Source: Henckelia pumila
Taxonomy: Eukaryota; Streptophyta; Magnoliopsida; Lamiales; Gesneriaceae
NCBI RefSeq assembly: GCF_033568475.1
Contig: NW_027331831.1
Location: 7,068,001 to 7,132,000, forward strand
Direction of reading: 5' to 3'
DNA length: 64,000 bases
Of the stretch, positions 1 through 11,109 are shown piece by piece. The notes beneath the pieces are model-generated. The model worked only from the letters and a program-made list of their open reading frames with translations. It was not told where the DNA came from and made no database searches. Every line of letters starts with the position of its first letter. The first letter of the stretch is position 1. A program made the translations under genes and the position numbers.

Positions 1-81
1 AGTTTTAGTCAAGGGTGATAAAAAAATTGATTCATTGATGAATGACTATGAGGTGGCTTTTGTTCTGGCTAAAACACTTAC

Positions 82-2271
82 CAGGAGGCAAACTGCAGCA
101 AGATCATCAATTGGCAAATCGGCATCCCCAAACCTGTAATGATGAAATCATTGGGAAATATAGCTTGAAATCACCCTCAATTTCGTCTGAGAGTTTGAAT
201 GTGTCCAATTAAAACGATCACACAAAATGCCTAAGCAACTAGCAAGATAGGAAACTAATCCTTGGAAGCCAATGAAGCCAGAGTGAGGCCGATAATGGTA
301 GTCACCGCCTCCTTTTTAATATTACTGCCCCATCCTCAAAAAAATTGAAGTTTCAGTTTGGCCCCCTTCCGCTACTTTTCTATCCACTGATGTTCCTAGT
401 GGTCCAATAATTTCTAGAGAAAATAGTTATTTTTTATAGCAAAATTAAAGATAGATACAGGCAAGCTGGCACAATAATTTTGCTCTGGATGCATGCTATA
501 GACTCTCCGGAATACCATAAAGCTAATGCTCCAGAGAGCACCAGCGTAAGAATATTATATAAACCAGAAGAAAAGCTTCTTTATTTGTATAAGAAGATGC
601 TCGGGAATCAAACCTGAATGGAAGGATGTCATCAACATAGTGAAAAGTTCGTCCAATAACAACCGATATGATAGTCATTACCCTGTTCATAAAACACAAC
701 GAATGCAACTAGATATCATGAGCTCTACAATGTACGGTGCAAAAGCACAGAGGATATTGACATCACATGTCTACTTCCAATATTTTCAAGAAAATCTTTA
801 ATGTTTAAAGAACATAAAAGAATATTATAGCAGCAATCCAGATTATGCCAAAATGCAAGGAGTTATGATTACATGACCACGTAAATTCATAAATACAACC
901 TGCAAAACCAAATTAACACTTACTCATGCATATTCATTGATGCAATGGAAATTTAAAGCTAAGGAATCATAACTTCCCTAAAAACTCTATTCAGTGAAAA
1001 GGAGGTATGAATCAGCGGACATTGTCGTGTTCATTGGGTAGGGAATAAGGGGATTCAATCAATATTGGAACAAGTGTAAAGACCATCTATCACAGACACT
1101 GATCCATAATCAACCAACTCACCCGAGTGCACCAAAAGTTCCAATAAAAGTTACAGCAGCAGAATTCCTAGCAGCTAGAAGTGCCTGCACAGAATATCAA
1201 TCAATCAACCCGGTATTTATCATGCGTATAATAACACCGAGTAACATACTGGAAATCAGTGTATACTCCAGCAAAATAGTTGGATATGATTCGATAAGGA
1301 AATTGTAAAATGACTGCATCATCGATCACGTTCTATAAGATATTAACATCCCTGTTATACATGGGGTCTTGATTCAATATGTGGCTTATTTGTATCTACA
1401 TTCATAACGATCATATTTCACAGTGATTATAGAGACGAATTGCACACGATGCACTCATATGAAAGCAAGACGAATGACATAGAGCACCTCGGAGTACCAC
1501 TATCTTACCGCTATAAAGAAGGTTTTGTCTCCAAGTTCAGAGAAAAATATCAGCAAGAATGCCTGCAAGTAAGAGTACTTGGTGAAATTTAATATCCAGC
1601 ATTTCATGCAAGCCCAATAATTTATCTAAAACGAAGAACCAAAACAATCAAACAAAACCATAAAAACTCACACGAAAGACTAAAGATTTCATCACTAAAA
1701 AAAGGGCAGAATAAATAATTGAAAACAACTAGAGTCGATTATTGAAATTTGACTTACTTACCTGAGGTAGAAATTCAAAAGTTAATTTTTTTTAAAGGCC
1801 TGTGTTATATGCTTGAAGCCTAGCAATAATTCAAGTTGCAGGGAGAAATTTACTAACTGAAGCAAAACCTGTGCTAATATCGCCTAGTTCCCCCAAAAAC
1901 GAAAATGGCGGCAGGCCAGTTGAGATATCTGAACCCGCGAGAGCTTGTTCAGTAGTTTGAAGAGTGAAAATTCCACACAACAGCAGAAATTTCAGACAGC
2001 CAAACGATGGAAATTCTAGAATTCGGAAACCCGGAAATAATTCACTCGTATTCAGCAGAATTCTTGATTGCTTCACGTCTGCAGCCGCCTGCCTGACGCT
2101 GCTCAGCTTCTCTCTGACGGCGCCGCTCCTTTCATCCAGAGAGAAAGGAATTTGAAGAGGTTTTGGGAATGTGGGCAGGGATATTTTGGGAGAGGGAGTG
2201 GCTTTCGCTGCGGGGATGGGTGGGACGAGGTTGATGAAGCTCTTGGTGGAAGCCATGATCATGCTGGCCAT
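82..2271 (-). CDS. PAM71: PAM71-like chloroplast Mn2+/Ca2+ transporter (GDT1/UPF0016 family), 3' part off the window
   Basis: Five exons read on the minus strand: 2271-1858, 1562-1509, 1184-1123, 682-614 and 133-82, all with GT-AG borders and continuous phase. Exon 1 gives a Ser/Lys-rich N-terminus that looks like a chloroplast transit peptide, a hydrophobic stretch, and the segment ELGDISTGFAS. Exon 2 holds the family signature SELGDKTFF, whose acidic residues bind the cation in GDT1 proteins. Exons 3-4 give LLAARNSAA, GTFGAL and IGRTFHYVDDILPFRF. This run follows Arabidopsis PAM71 much more closely than its envelope paralogue CMT1. The known role of the family is loading Mn2+ into the thylakoid lumen for photosystem II. 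The start is the ATG at 2271-2269; the frame stays open upstream but has no other ATG. The second half of the protein, with the repeated ExGDK motif, lies beyond position 1. A Helitron ends 107 bp upstream of the ATG. Confidence 0.9.
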
Positions 2272-2377
2272 GGCTGCTCTGCAATCTTTCTTCTTCTTCT
2301 TCGAAGGGAATATGGCTAAGGAAAGCGTTATCTCTTCATTCAATTATGTGGTGCGCTTTACTTTGTTATTATTAATA

Positions 2378-2408
2378 CTAGTATTTTACCAGTGCGATGT
2401 ACGGGCTA
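2378..2408 (-). other. Helitron 3' terminus: hairpin plus CTAG
   Basis: On the minus strand a short GC-rich stem (CCCGT / ACTGG, one mismatch, loop ACATCGC) is followed by TAAAATA and CTAG, then a target T. Many plant Helitrons end with a hairpin of this kind shortly before CTRR, so this fixes the left border of the element. Confidence 0.75.
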
Positions 2409-2663
2409 TATCTTATGTATAATATAATTAAATTGTATTAAATTGAAATTTGATGATAAAAGTAAAATATAAACAAATTTAATTTTATAGTGAGTAATTA
2501 GAATAATATAAAAAGGACAAACTCTTTAAACAAATATATATTATGCAATGCACGTGATATTATTTTATACAGTTAATGATAAAAAAAAATATTAAAAAAA
2601 ATATTGAACAAACAATCGAAATATGCATTATATATCATATAATTAAAAAACAAACAAATTATC

Positions 2664-5600
2664 TTATAAATTTTGAAAAACTTCCTTAAATACAACGTTT
2701 GTTGTTGAATTTTTTTGATTGGTCTTGCCATCACATATCAAGATTTTGAGACCCTTAGGATTGGTAACTCTAGATACAGCGACATACAACTGACCATGAC
2801 TAAACACGGAATTCCTCAAAAAAAGTCCTACATGAGATAATGATTGACCCTGACTTTTGTTGATTGTCATTGCATATGATACAATCAAAGGATACTGTCT
2901 TCTTTGAAATTTGAAAGGAAGTATTGGATCAGAAGGAGTCAAAGACATTCTTGGAATAAGTACTTTGTGACCCGCATTACTTCCAGTCAGAATATTCCTT
3001 CCAAAACATGGTTTCCGAGCCTAGTCACAATCAATCTAGTGCTGTTGCATAAACCAAGAGAATGATCTATGTTCCGCAGCAACATAACCGGAGTTCCAAC
3101 TTTCAAATTCAACTCGTGATTTGGTACTCCAGAGCATCTTATTCCATTTAAGTATTCAGGGGTATGAACATCATGCAATAAACCAACGCTTTTATCCGAT
3201 TGACATGCCATATCAGAACTTAAATATAATCTTCCCTCAGAATGATTCAGAGATATCATGAATTCATTTATGGATTGAACGACATCAAGAGTCGGTGCCA
3301 AAATAGCTCTCTGTTGAAAATATGCAGTATCACTGATAGAAATGTCTGACGAAGGATACGTACTCTCGACTATCGATGCAATAGGATCGTTATAATCTTT
3401 CAGCACAAGTTCATCTGGAATATCTATTGTCGCATAACCATCATTTGATTCTCCAATTTTTCCATCTCCTATATTAGCAATCCAATCAGAAAATTGCTTT
3501 GTCTTATTACATTCTTCATCAGAACCTAAATTTTGTAGTCGCATGTTTTTCGTCAATCTTAAAACTGTACAATGTCTCCAGATATAAGAAGAATTGATGG
3601 TTGCATTAACAATATCTTGCCTACTGCCTTTTGAAATAACAGGCAATATTTGACGAAAATCACCACCAAAAACAACGGTTTTGCCCCCAAATGGCAAATG
3701 AAGGCTTGAAGGATTGACAAATCTCATTATATCTCTCATGCTTTTATCTAAAGCTTCAAAACAGAACTTATGCATCATTGGAGCTTCATCCCAAATTATA
3801 AGCTTAGATTTTTCAATAAGATCCGCAAGAGGACTCCCTTGTTTGATATTGCATGTTGATTCTTCATTAGGATTAAATGGAATCGCAAAGCGTGAATGAG
3901 CTGTTCTTCCACCAGGCAGTAGAAGAGATGCAGTACCACTTGATGCCACATTCAACACAATCTCTCCCTTCGATCTCAAGAATGCAGATAGAGTCTTCCA
4001 GACAAATGTTTTTCCAGTACCTCCATATCCATATACAAAAAAAACACCTCCCTTATTTGAATGAACTGCATTCATCACCGTATCATACACATGACGTTGC
4101 TCAGAGTTCAACTTATTAAGGTGATTATCATGTTCTTCAGACAAAGATCTTCTATCAAATCTCAACTCATCAAGTATTAATCTGTTCCGTGAAGTAGTCT
4201 GAAAATATTGATCACCGAAAAATGGCATTGATTGAAATTCACGCAAACTTTTTCCATAGCTTCGTAATAATTTTTCAATTTCAACCAATGCATAATTTTT
4301 AATTTCATCATCACTCAATTGCAATTCTACCAAAAAAAAAGGTATTAATAAAAAACATACACATCTATGTATATATACTTTTAAAAATTAACAAATATAA
4401 CTGAAAAACTTTATTGATGCATGCATACCTTGGTGTTGCAATAGGTTACGTTGTCTGTATAAAACATCATCTGACAAATACTTCCAACATGATTCCCAAA
4501 GTATTTCAGGTCGACTGATGCAGTTCGATGACAATAGAGTAGCAAGTAAAATTCTCAAAGATTGTGTTGAAGCCCAATGACTTGCCTCAATAATGCCGTC
4601 GATATACTCTTTGTCATCATTCAACAATCCCAATGCATAGCAAGCATCACGAAATGAATGGTATTGAACACCATTAACATTAGTTATATCATCATAGCAA
4701 GTGGCACCACGGTTTACATTTAGGAGACATCTTAAATAATACATGTCTCCACATCCCGGAGGAACGTAAAAAATGCGCCCGATCGAAAATCTCTGTTTCC
4801 TTGGAACGAATTCTCGTGTATCTTGCTTCCAAACAAATTTCATTGGAAATTCAGCATATGTCAATTCTCTTGCCTCCGGATATTTCTTGTTAGCTTCCAT
4901 CCATGCCAGAAACATGCTTTGGTTAACAGTAGGTCGATCGATAATATTACTGATTTCATCTGCATCTGAAAAAATGATATTTTGTTCATTCGGAAGATGA
5001 AAGCTCAAACGCTCAACGGGTGGATCTCTATATTGAATATCAAATCCAAAAATTCTCCAAGCAGCCTCACATGGGGAAATATATCTGCAGTCGTAGTACA
5101 TATTCACCTCATCAACATTTTTTCCCAAACTCTCATCATCTGAACTCCGATAGAATGATGCCGTCACACGATCGTGCCCTTTATTTATATATTTGAACAA
5201 ATATTTGATAGCCCGAGATTGGTTGCACTATTCAACATTCATATGAGCTCCATATCTAATCAACAAATAACGATTATGGGGAACAACAAATCCATTGTCT
5301 AGATTAACACCATTTCTGAGAACTGTTCGCCCATTATCTCTACGTCTATATATTGGATATCCATCTTCATCAATTGATGTCACTTCAACAAATTTTTTAG
5401 GAAAATGTTTTTGGCAACGACCGCCAGACATACATGGAGAATTTTTTCTTACCTCACCGCATGGACCGTGCATCATTAGATCCCGTACTGCATCATAATA
5501 AACAGGATCCTGATTTTTATCGGGAATTTCGGCAGAAATGATACGATCGACTGTCTCTGCTACTGGACATTTTTCTTCTTTGCATAGAAAGAGCAAAATA

Positions 5601-7917
5601 TGGGCGTGTGGTAATCCTCTCTTCTGGAATTCCACAGTATAGATCACTGAAACAATTTATTAAAAATTAATTATTTGTATGTACTAAAAGATATTAATAA
5701 TCATTATAAGATAAGAAATATATCAAACATTATATTTTAAAAAAAATGTTATACCTGCTTTAACATTCCAAAATATTTTATTCTTTCTGACATCTTTAAT
5801 CAAGGCATCCAACTTCATTTTAAAGATTCTGGAGACAATATCCGGACGGTCTTCGGCCCTTAATCCTCGAGCCTCGATAAATCTCACAATTTCTGGCCAT
5901 TTTGGGTTACACGTAAATGTAATAAACAAATCTGGATATCCAGCCCACTTACATATAGCCATGGCATCTTGGTAATTCTGAATCATGTATCTTGCACCCC
6001 CAGTAAAAGAAGAAGGCAAGATAATACGTTTTCCTTGTGTAGATGCATTTGTTTCACCACGCAAAAGCGCATCATGAAGACCTTTGTACATTTCACATCT
6101 CAATTGTTTTTGATGCAGCCGAACATACGTCAACCTTCCAGATTCAACCATTGTGTATGCATCAACAATAAATTGTTGAAAAAGTCTTCTTGAATTCAAA
6201 ATACTTGAAAATTCGATGTCCCTATCATGCAGTCGATAAGCAAAAAATTCTCTTATACTCACTTTTTTTCTACCTCCAACACTTGATTTGGATTCTGATA
6301 ATGGAATATCTTCTCGATAACCATCCTCACCATAGGTGAAAAAGTATAGGATACTGGAGAGAGAGATATGCAGGATTCATCTCATTGATACGTTTAAGTT
6401 GACCAGATTGTGTTTCTATTAAAATATCCCTGTCTCCCAAAGCCTCATTAAAATCTCCCACAATTAATGCAGCAACCTCAGAAGTAGAAGGAAGATTATA
6501 TCGTCTTCCATCCTTATCTCTTCTCCCAATCAACCGTAATTTAATATCGGATTGTACTTCTACCATCATTCTTTCTTTGATCATCCGAAAAGACTTGACT
6601 AAAACATTATTTTCATCTAACATGATCTTCAAATCAGAGACTATCTCCAGATGCAGATTGTTTGTGTCGCTATTTTTTCTGAAAAATATTTTTATTTGAC
6701 ATATATGAATATTTTCTACTAAATTCACATAAACGATAAATAAAATAAGACATATTTTAATGTATACCTGACAGCAGAAATCCGATTAGTAATTTCATTT
6801 TCTGTGTCGTAAATATATAACTGAGCAAACTTTGGAGATGCGCCTTCACATGGAAGTAGGCTTCCAATTAAATGATAATTCTACCCATGAAGTTTAAAAA
6901 CTGGAGCGGAGCCACCTTGATTTAAACTCGAATCTATCTTCCCTCCCATCGACGTGAAACAAAACATACTATTGTATGATCTGATATTCTCAAGAAAATG
7001 TTTGCTTTTATCATCCACTCCATTTAATAAATCATGCAATACTTCAGGAGGTTTTTTTAAAGGAGGAAGTTGTATTTTTCCTTGCATACAACACATGGAG
7101 TATTTAGGATTTCGAGATTTATAACTTCGGCATAACCTTTCTTCATACCAGAATATCGCACCACAAAAATCACATCTGTATATTGGATCTCCTATATCCC
7201 AATAATCTATATAAAATAAAACAAAACAATGAAAATAAATATGTAACAATAAATGACGTTGTTAACATACGCATATTCCAAAAAACAAAACAATGAAAAT
7301 AAATATGTAACATTAAAAAAATAAATATGTTATAACTGCAAAATAAAATAAAATTTCTTTTATAAATTTAAATAAAAAAACATAAACTTGTTATAAACGA
7401 AGCAACATAAAAAAATATAATATAATTTTACCGATGGATGATATCGAGATATTTTTGTCGAGATTGTCACGACTATGTTGAATGTCCAATATGTTAACTA
7501 AATTAATTGGAATTGAATCAGATTCAACTGCAAAAAAACAAAAAAAACGTAATCAATTGATGATTATACTCATATCTTAAATATACATAATATCTTAAAA
7601 TTAGAAAAAAAAAAACGTATAATTATTAAAAAATTACATTGATGAACAAACGGCAGTTTGTCACCAGTATTAAGAGCAGAGTGAGGGAAATCATCATCAA
7701 TTGTTAGATCAATCATATCTGATTTATTTGTAGTTGAGCTGCTGGGTATTTGAGAAGAAGAATCTATATCAATTAAGCTCGATGAAGTAGCTGCACGTAT
7801 ACCGACGTTAAAAAAATATAATCATTTGAGTAGACAAATAAGAGTAATAACGAATGGAAAAAATATCATATCATTTGTAATCTCACTTAGTGGAGATTTT
7901 GACGTTGTCAATACCAT
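2664..7917 (-). pseudogene. Helitron Rep/PIF1 helicase gene (disrupted)
   Basis: A large minus-strand gene split by short introns and three visible lesions. In coding order: a N-terminal region (about 7917-6327) with a CxxC segment (RCDFCGAIFW) and the Helitron-like N domain; the rolling-circle Rep domain with the HUH motif GLPHAHILLF (near 5600) and the two-tyrosine motif YLFKYINKG (near 5190); then a PIF1-type helicase with Walker A GYGGTGKT, Walker B IIWDEAP and GGDFRQILPV (4100-3600). The C-terminal part ends with NKSQGQSL and AVSRVTNPKG before a stop at 2664. Lesions: a frameshift near 6335, an in-frame TAG near 5228 where relatives have Trp (NVEWCNQ), and a one-base frameshift near 2985. 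The family nicks and transfers one DNA strand and unwinds it for rolling-circle transposition. The start at 7917 is tentative because the first exons are short and poorly conserved. Confidence 0.8.
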
Positions 7918-7929
7918 CTTAAATGAACC

Positions 7930-8337
7930 GCGCAAAGTACAATGTTCGGATATTCTGATTCTTGAATCCAAATTTTCTGTTTAAATATTTAAGTAAAATT
8001 TTGAAAATAAAATTATCAAAATAAAAATGAACAAAATAGTAGATATGAGTTAAAAAATACTAAACATCAAATTAACTAAAGTAATAATACTACATTAAAA
8101 TTATAAAAATTATATTTTGAAAAAGGTAAAATTTACCATGTTATTACAAAAAAATTAATATTTGATCTTTTTATTTCATATTTTATAAATATCCAAACTT
8201 AAATAGCATTTAATGAATAAAAAATAAACTACAAAAAGCACATTTTATTTACATACTTATAATTGGGCCGAAAATATACACATTATCACACCCAATAAAA
8301 TATGATACTAAATCAAAGAAAATGGTCTGACCCTAAA
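7930..8337. other. AT-rich spacer between the two Helitron genes
   Basis: No coding frame or RNA gene is recognisable. The stretch is AT-rich and lies between the RPA-like stop and the start of Rep/Hel, so it may hold the Rep/Hel promoter. Confidence 0.5.
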
Positions 8338-9214
8338 TCAACAAAAATGTTTTAGAAATGACATCATTTCGTCCACGAAATTTCCCCACAAAGTGCATGG
8401 CAATTTGTTGTGCCTGAAAATGCATTAATAGACATGGAAGATATTATAATTAAACTTCATAATCTCCACAAAAATAAAATATGAAAATAAAAATTTTTTA
8501 CTCTAAATCTTCAATGGCAAAATCAATTAGCTTTGTAGGACGGCCATTGATTTCTTTAGCTTTCGGGTTATCTCTTGAAATCATTGTCCCAATCACATCT
8601 AGAAAAAAAAAAGGATAAATTAACAAATTAAAATATAATAAAAAATTCTAAGATAATTAAAATACATTTCAATATTAAACTTACCAAAAATTTCATATTC
8701 ATCGACGACTTCTGCTGTTGTCAAATCTTTGAAGTTTTTGAACTCAAACATCTTTGATGGAAATTTTTTATCTTCTATTTCGCAAACCTTTATCAAATCA
8801 ATTAGATTAATTTTGTAAATGTTAGATGTTGTTTTGATTGTCATTTTATTTTGCGCAACTATCATATTTTTTATAGCATAAATTCGACCTTCTCTGAGTA
8901 TTGGTCGTAATTTATCAATTACATTATCTTTGATAGTTGCATGTATACGCGTTCCCTGAAGTCGAGAAAAAATAAATCTAAGTGAGGTTGAAGATAATGA
9001 TAAATATAAAAAAATTAGTAAAAGCATAATAAAAGATGAATATAAAAATCTTATAAATTTTGTGTACCTCAATATCTTGGAATATACATTTTATTGTTTG
9101 TTTTTGCTTGCTTTGGTATGGAGGTAGATCATAACAACGTATTAATCTTAACTTCAGCGCCCAATGCCAATCTGAAAGATTAATATCACGAATAACTCGA
9201 AACAATGGTGCCAT
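8338..9214 (-). CDS. Helitron-borne RPA70-like single-strand DNA-binding protein, short
   Basis: Four exons on the minus strand: 9214-9068, 8955-8695, about 8588-8501 and about 8407-8338, with GT-AG borders. The protein begins MAPLFRVIRDIN, a DUF223/RPA-type OB fold, continues through GTRIHATI and EGRIYAIKN, and reaches the second OB-fold signature CTLWGNFVDEM before an early stop. Full plant RPA70 paralogues and many Helitron RPAs continue further, so this is a short or truncated version; a missed downstream exon is possible. Autonomous plant Helitrons commonly carry such a gene, presumably to coat the displaced strand. Its position upstream of Rep/Hel on the same strand fits that. The gypsy element sits about 430 bp upstream of its ATG, probably in its promoter. 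Confidence 0.65.
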
Positions 9215-9641
9215 TTTGGTTTTATATTGATTGGTGATCGATCTGCTAGACAATTTGAAGATGTTAAACTTTTTACAACTTAGATGTTAAATGTACGTTT
9301 ATTTATACTATAATAATAAGATTTGGTTTCTAATCAAATTTGGAATTATATTCTATTTTTGTTATTATTTTTTATTTTACTGTTTTAATTATCGTTTGAA
9401 ATATTATTAATTATTTGTTCCTTCTATTAGTATCCAGATTGCATAAATAAAACTTTTTCTATTGTAGATAAATATTTGTAAAGATTTTTACTGTTTATAT
9501 TTGATTGAAGTTGTGTTTTTGGGTCCACACTCCTACGATGAAAAATAAAATAAGAGTAGCACTTTTTAATAAGTTATAATTGTTTTTGCTGTTTTATTTT
9601 TATTTGTTCTAAATCTTAAATATGGTTTTACATGTTTTCTA

Positions 9642-11091
9642 TGTAGTAACCCGGAACCCATTTTAAGATAATAATATGTTAAACATGATTTAGGGTTGGT
9701 AATTGATCTATTTCGGAGTGTTATTGGACTTCGGAAGAGGAATTTGGGCTTTTGACTTTGGGCCAGATCGGAAGCTCCGATCCCAGTTCGGAAGCTCCGA
9801 TCCTGATCACTTCGGAACCAGATCGGATGCACGGGGATCAGGAACGGAGGTTCCGATCTCAGCCAGCCAGCAATGCTCGATGACTCAGCCGTGAGTTTTG
9901 ACAAGTGTTGATCGGGGGTTCGATCGGAAGTTCCGATCCCGGAACGGTGGTTCCGATCCCGACGTGTCAGACATGCACAGAATGAGCTGGAATCGGAAGC
10001 TCCGATCCCGAGATCGGTGGTTCCGATCGTTGCCGAGATTTTGGCTATAAATAGGGCTCATTTGCTTCAGTTTTGAAATACGAATTCCCGCGTTTCCTTC
10101 TTCAGTTATATAGTGTGAGATATACACTTGAGGGCCCTATCGGTTAATAGTAAGGTTCTGAAATAACCAGGGTGAGGTTATAGTCATTCAGGACTAGCGA
10201 CTCCAAAGGGCTAACTACGGACGAAGGTATGGTCCGGGAATCTATTTAAGTTTTGGGAGTACTTATTAGCTTAGTTAAGGCTTATAGAATTTATGTAGTG
10301 ATACGGTGAACTTTTGAATATAGGCTTGGAACCTAGAATCTATTATACTTGAACTAGCCTAGAGGTACGTACACATTGACTGAGATTGCCAGCGAGTATA
10401 CATGTTTATATGTTGCATTTATTTGGCATTATTATATGGCATGATGTATGATTTACCGTTTTCTATACTCATATGTCATGTGCATATACACGTTGAGCCT
10501 ATTTCTTGTTATACCTGATTATAGAGCCGCTCAGCTCTATACTCGATAGTCTGTCACTGAGGGTACCGCGACGGCGGGGGCATTTATGTCTATCTACTCT
10601 GGTATACTAGACGAGTGTGGTTGCACCCAGAGGTTGATCCGTGCGGTGGCAGCACTCATGTGGCGCCGGTTCTGAGCATGACTTTTCGGATGACCCTGTA
10701 CCAGTCATCATGTTGCATGCATTATATACATATGTTTACTCATGTCTATGTACTGGGCGTAGCGCTCACGTCCTAGTTGTTATCTTGGACACCCTATTCC
10801 ATGGGGCAGGTCGCAGGATGGACGGAGCTGGTAGTTCAAGGCAGGACTAGGGAGCAGGAGCTTTGAAAGTTTTTATACAACACGATTTACTAGCTGTATA
10901 ATGTTTACTTTTAAGAATTTCGATATGGTTGTATCACTACAGATTTAAGCCTGGATTATATTACTAAGCTGATATGTAAATTATGGATTATGTTTCCGCA
11001 CGTTTTTACTCTGTTAAGTATTTTGTTGTATTAAGTTTAATGCATGCTATTAGTTGCCAGTTAGTAGGTGATTCCATGCAGGGTCACTACA
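9642..11091 (+). repeat. 5' LTR of the gypsy element
   Basis: 1,450 bp, TG...CA. A TATA box (TATAAATA, 10046-10053) is preceded by a cluster of about eight near-palindromic motifs of the type CGGAAGCTCCGATC or GGTTCCGATC between about 9765 and 10032. Short open frames inside the LTR recur in the 3' copy and are not genes. Confidence 0.93.
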
Positions 11092-11095
11092 TTTT

Positions 11096-11109
11096 TGGTA
11101 TCAGAGCAT
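11096..11109 (+). other. Primer-binding site, initiator tRNA-Met
   Basis: TGGTATCAGAGCAT begins 5 bases after the 5' LTR and matches the complement of the plant initiator tRNA-Met 3' end, the usual primer for Tekay elements. Confidence 0.85.

Noticed and set aside
2271-2343. PAM71 start further upstream at 2343
   Set aside because: The upstream codon is TTG, not ATG; the first ATG in frame is at 2271 and gives a better transit peptide.
10641-10850. Open frames inside the gypsy LTRs (also 16796-17005 and others)
   Set aside because: They repeat in both LTRs and have no retroelement or host signature; chance frames.
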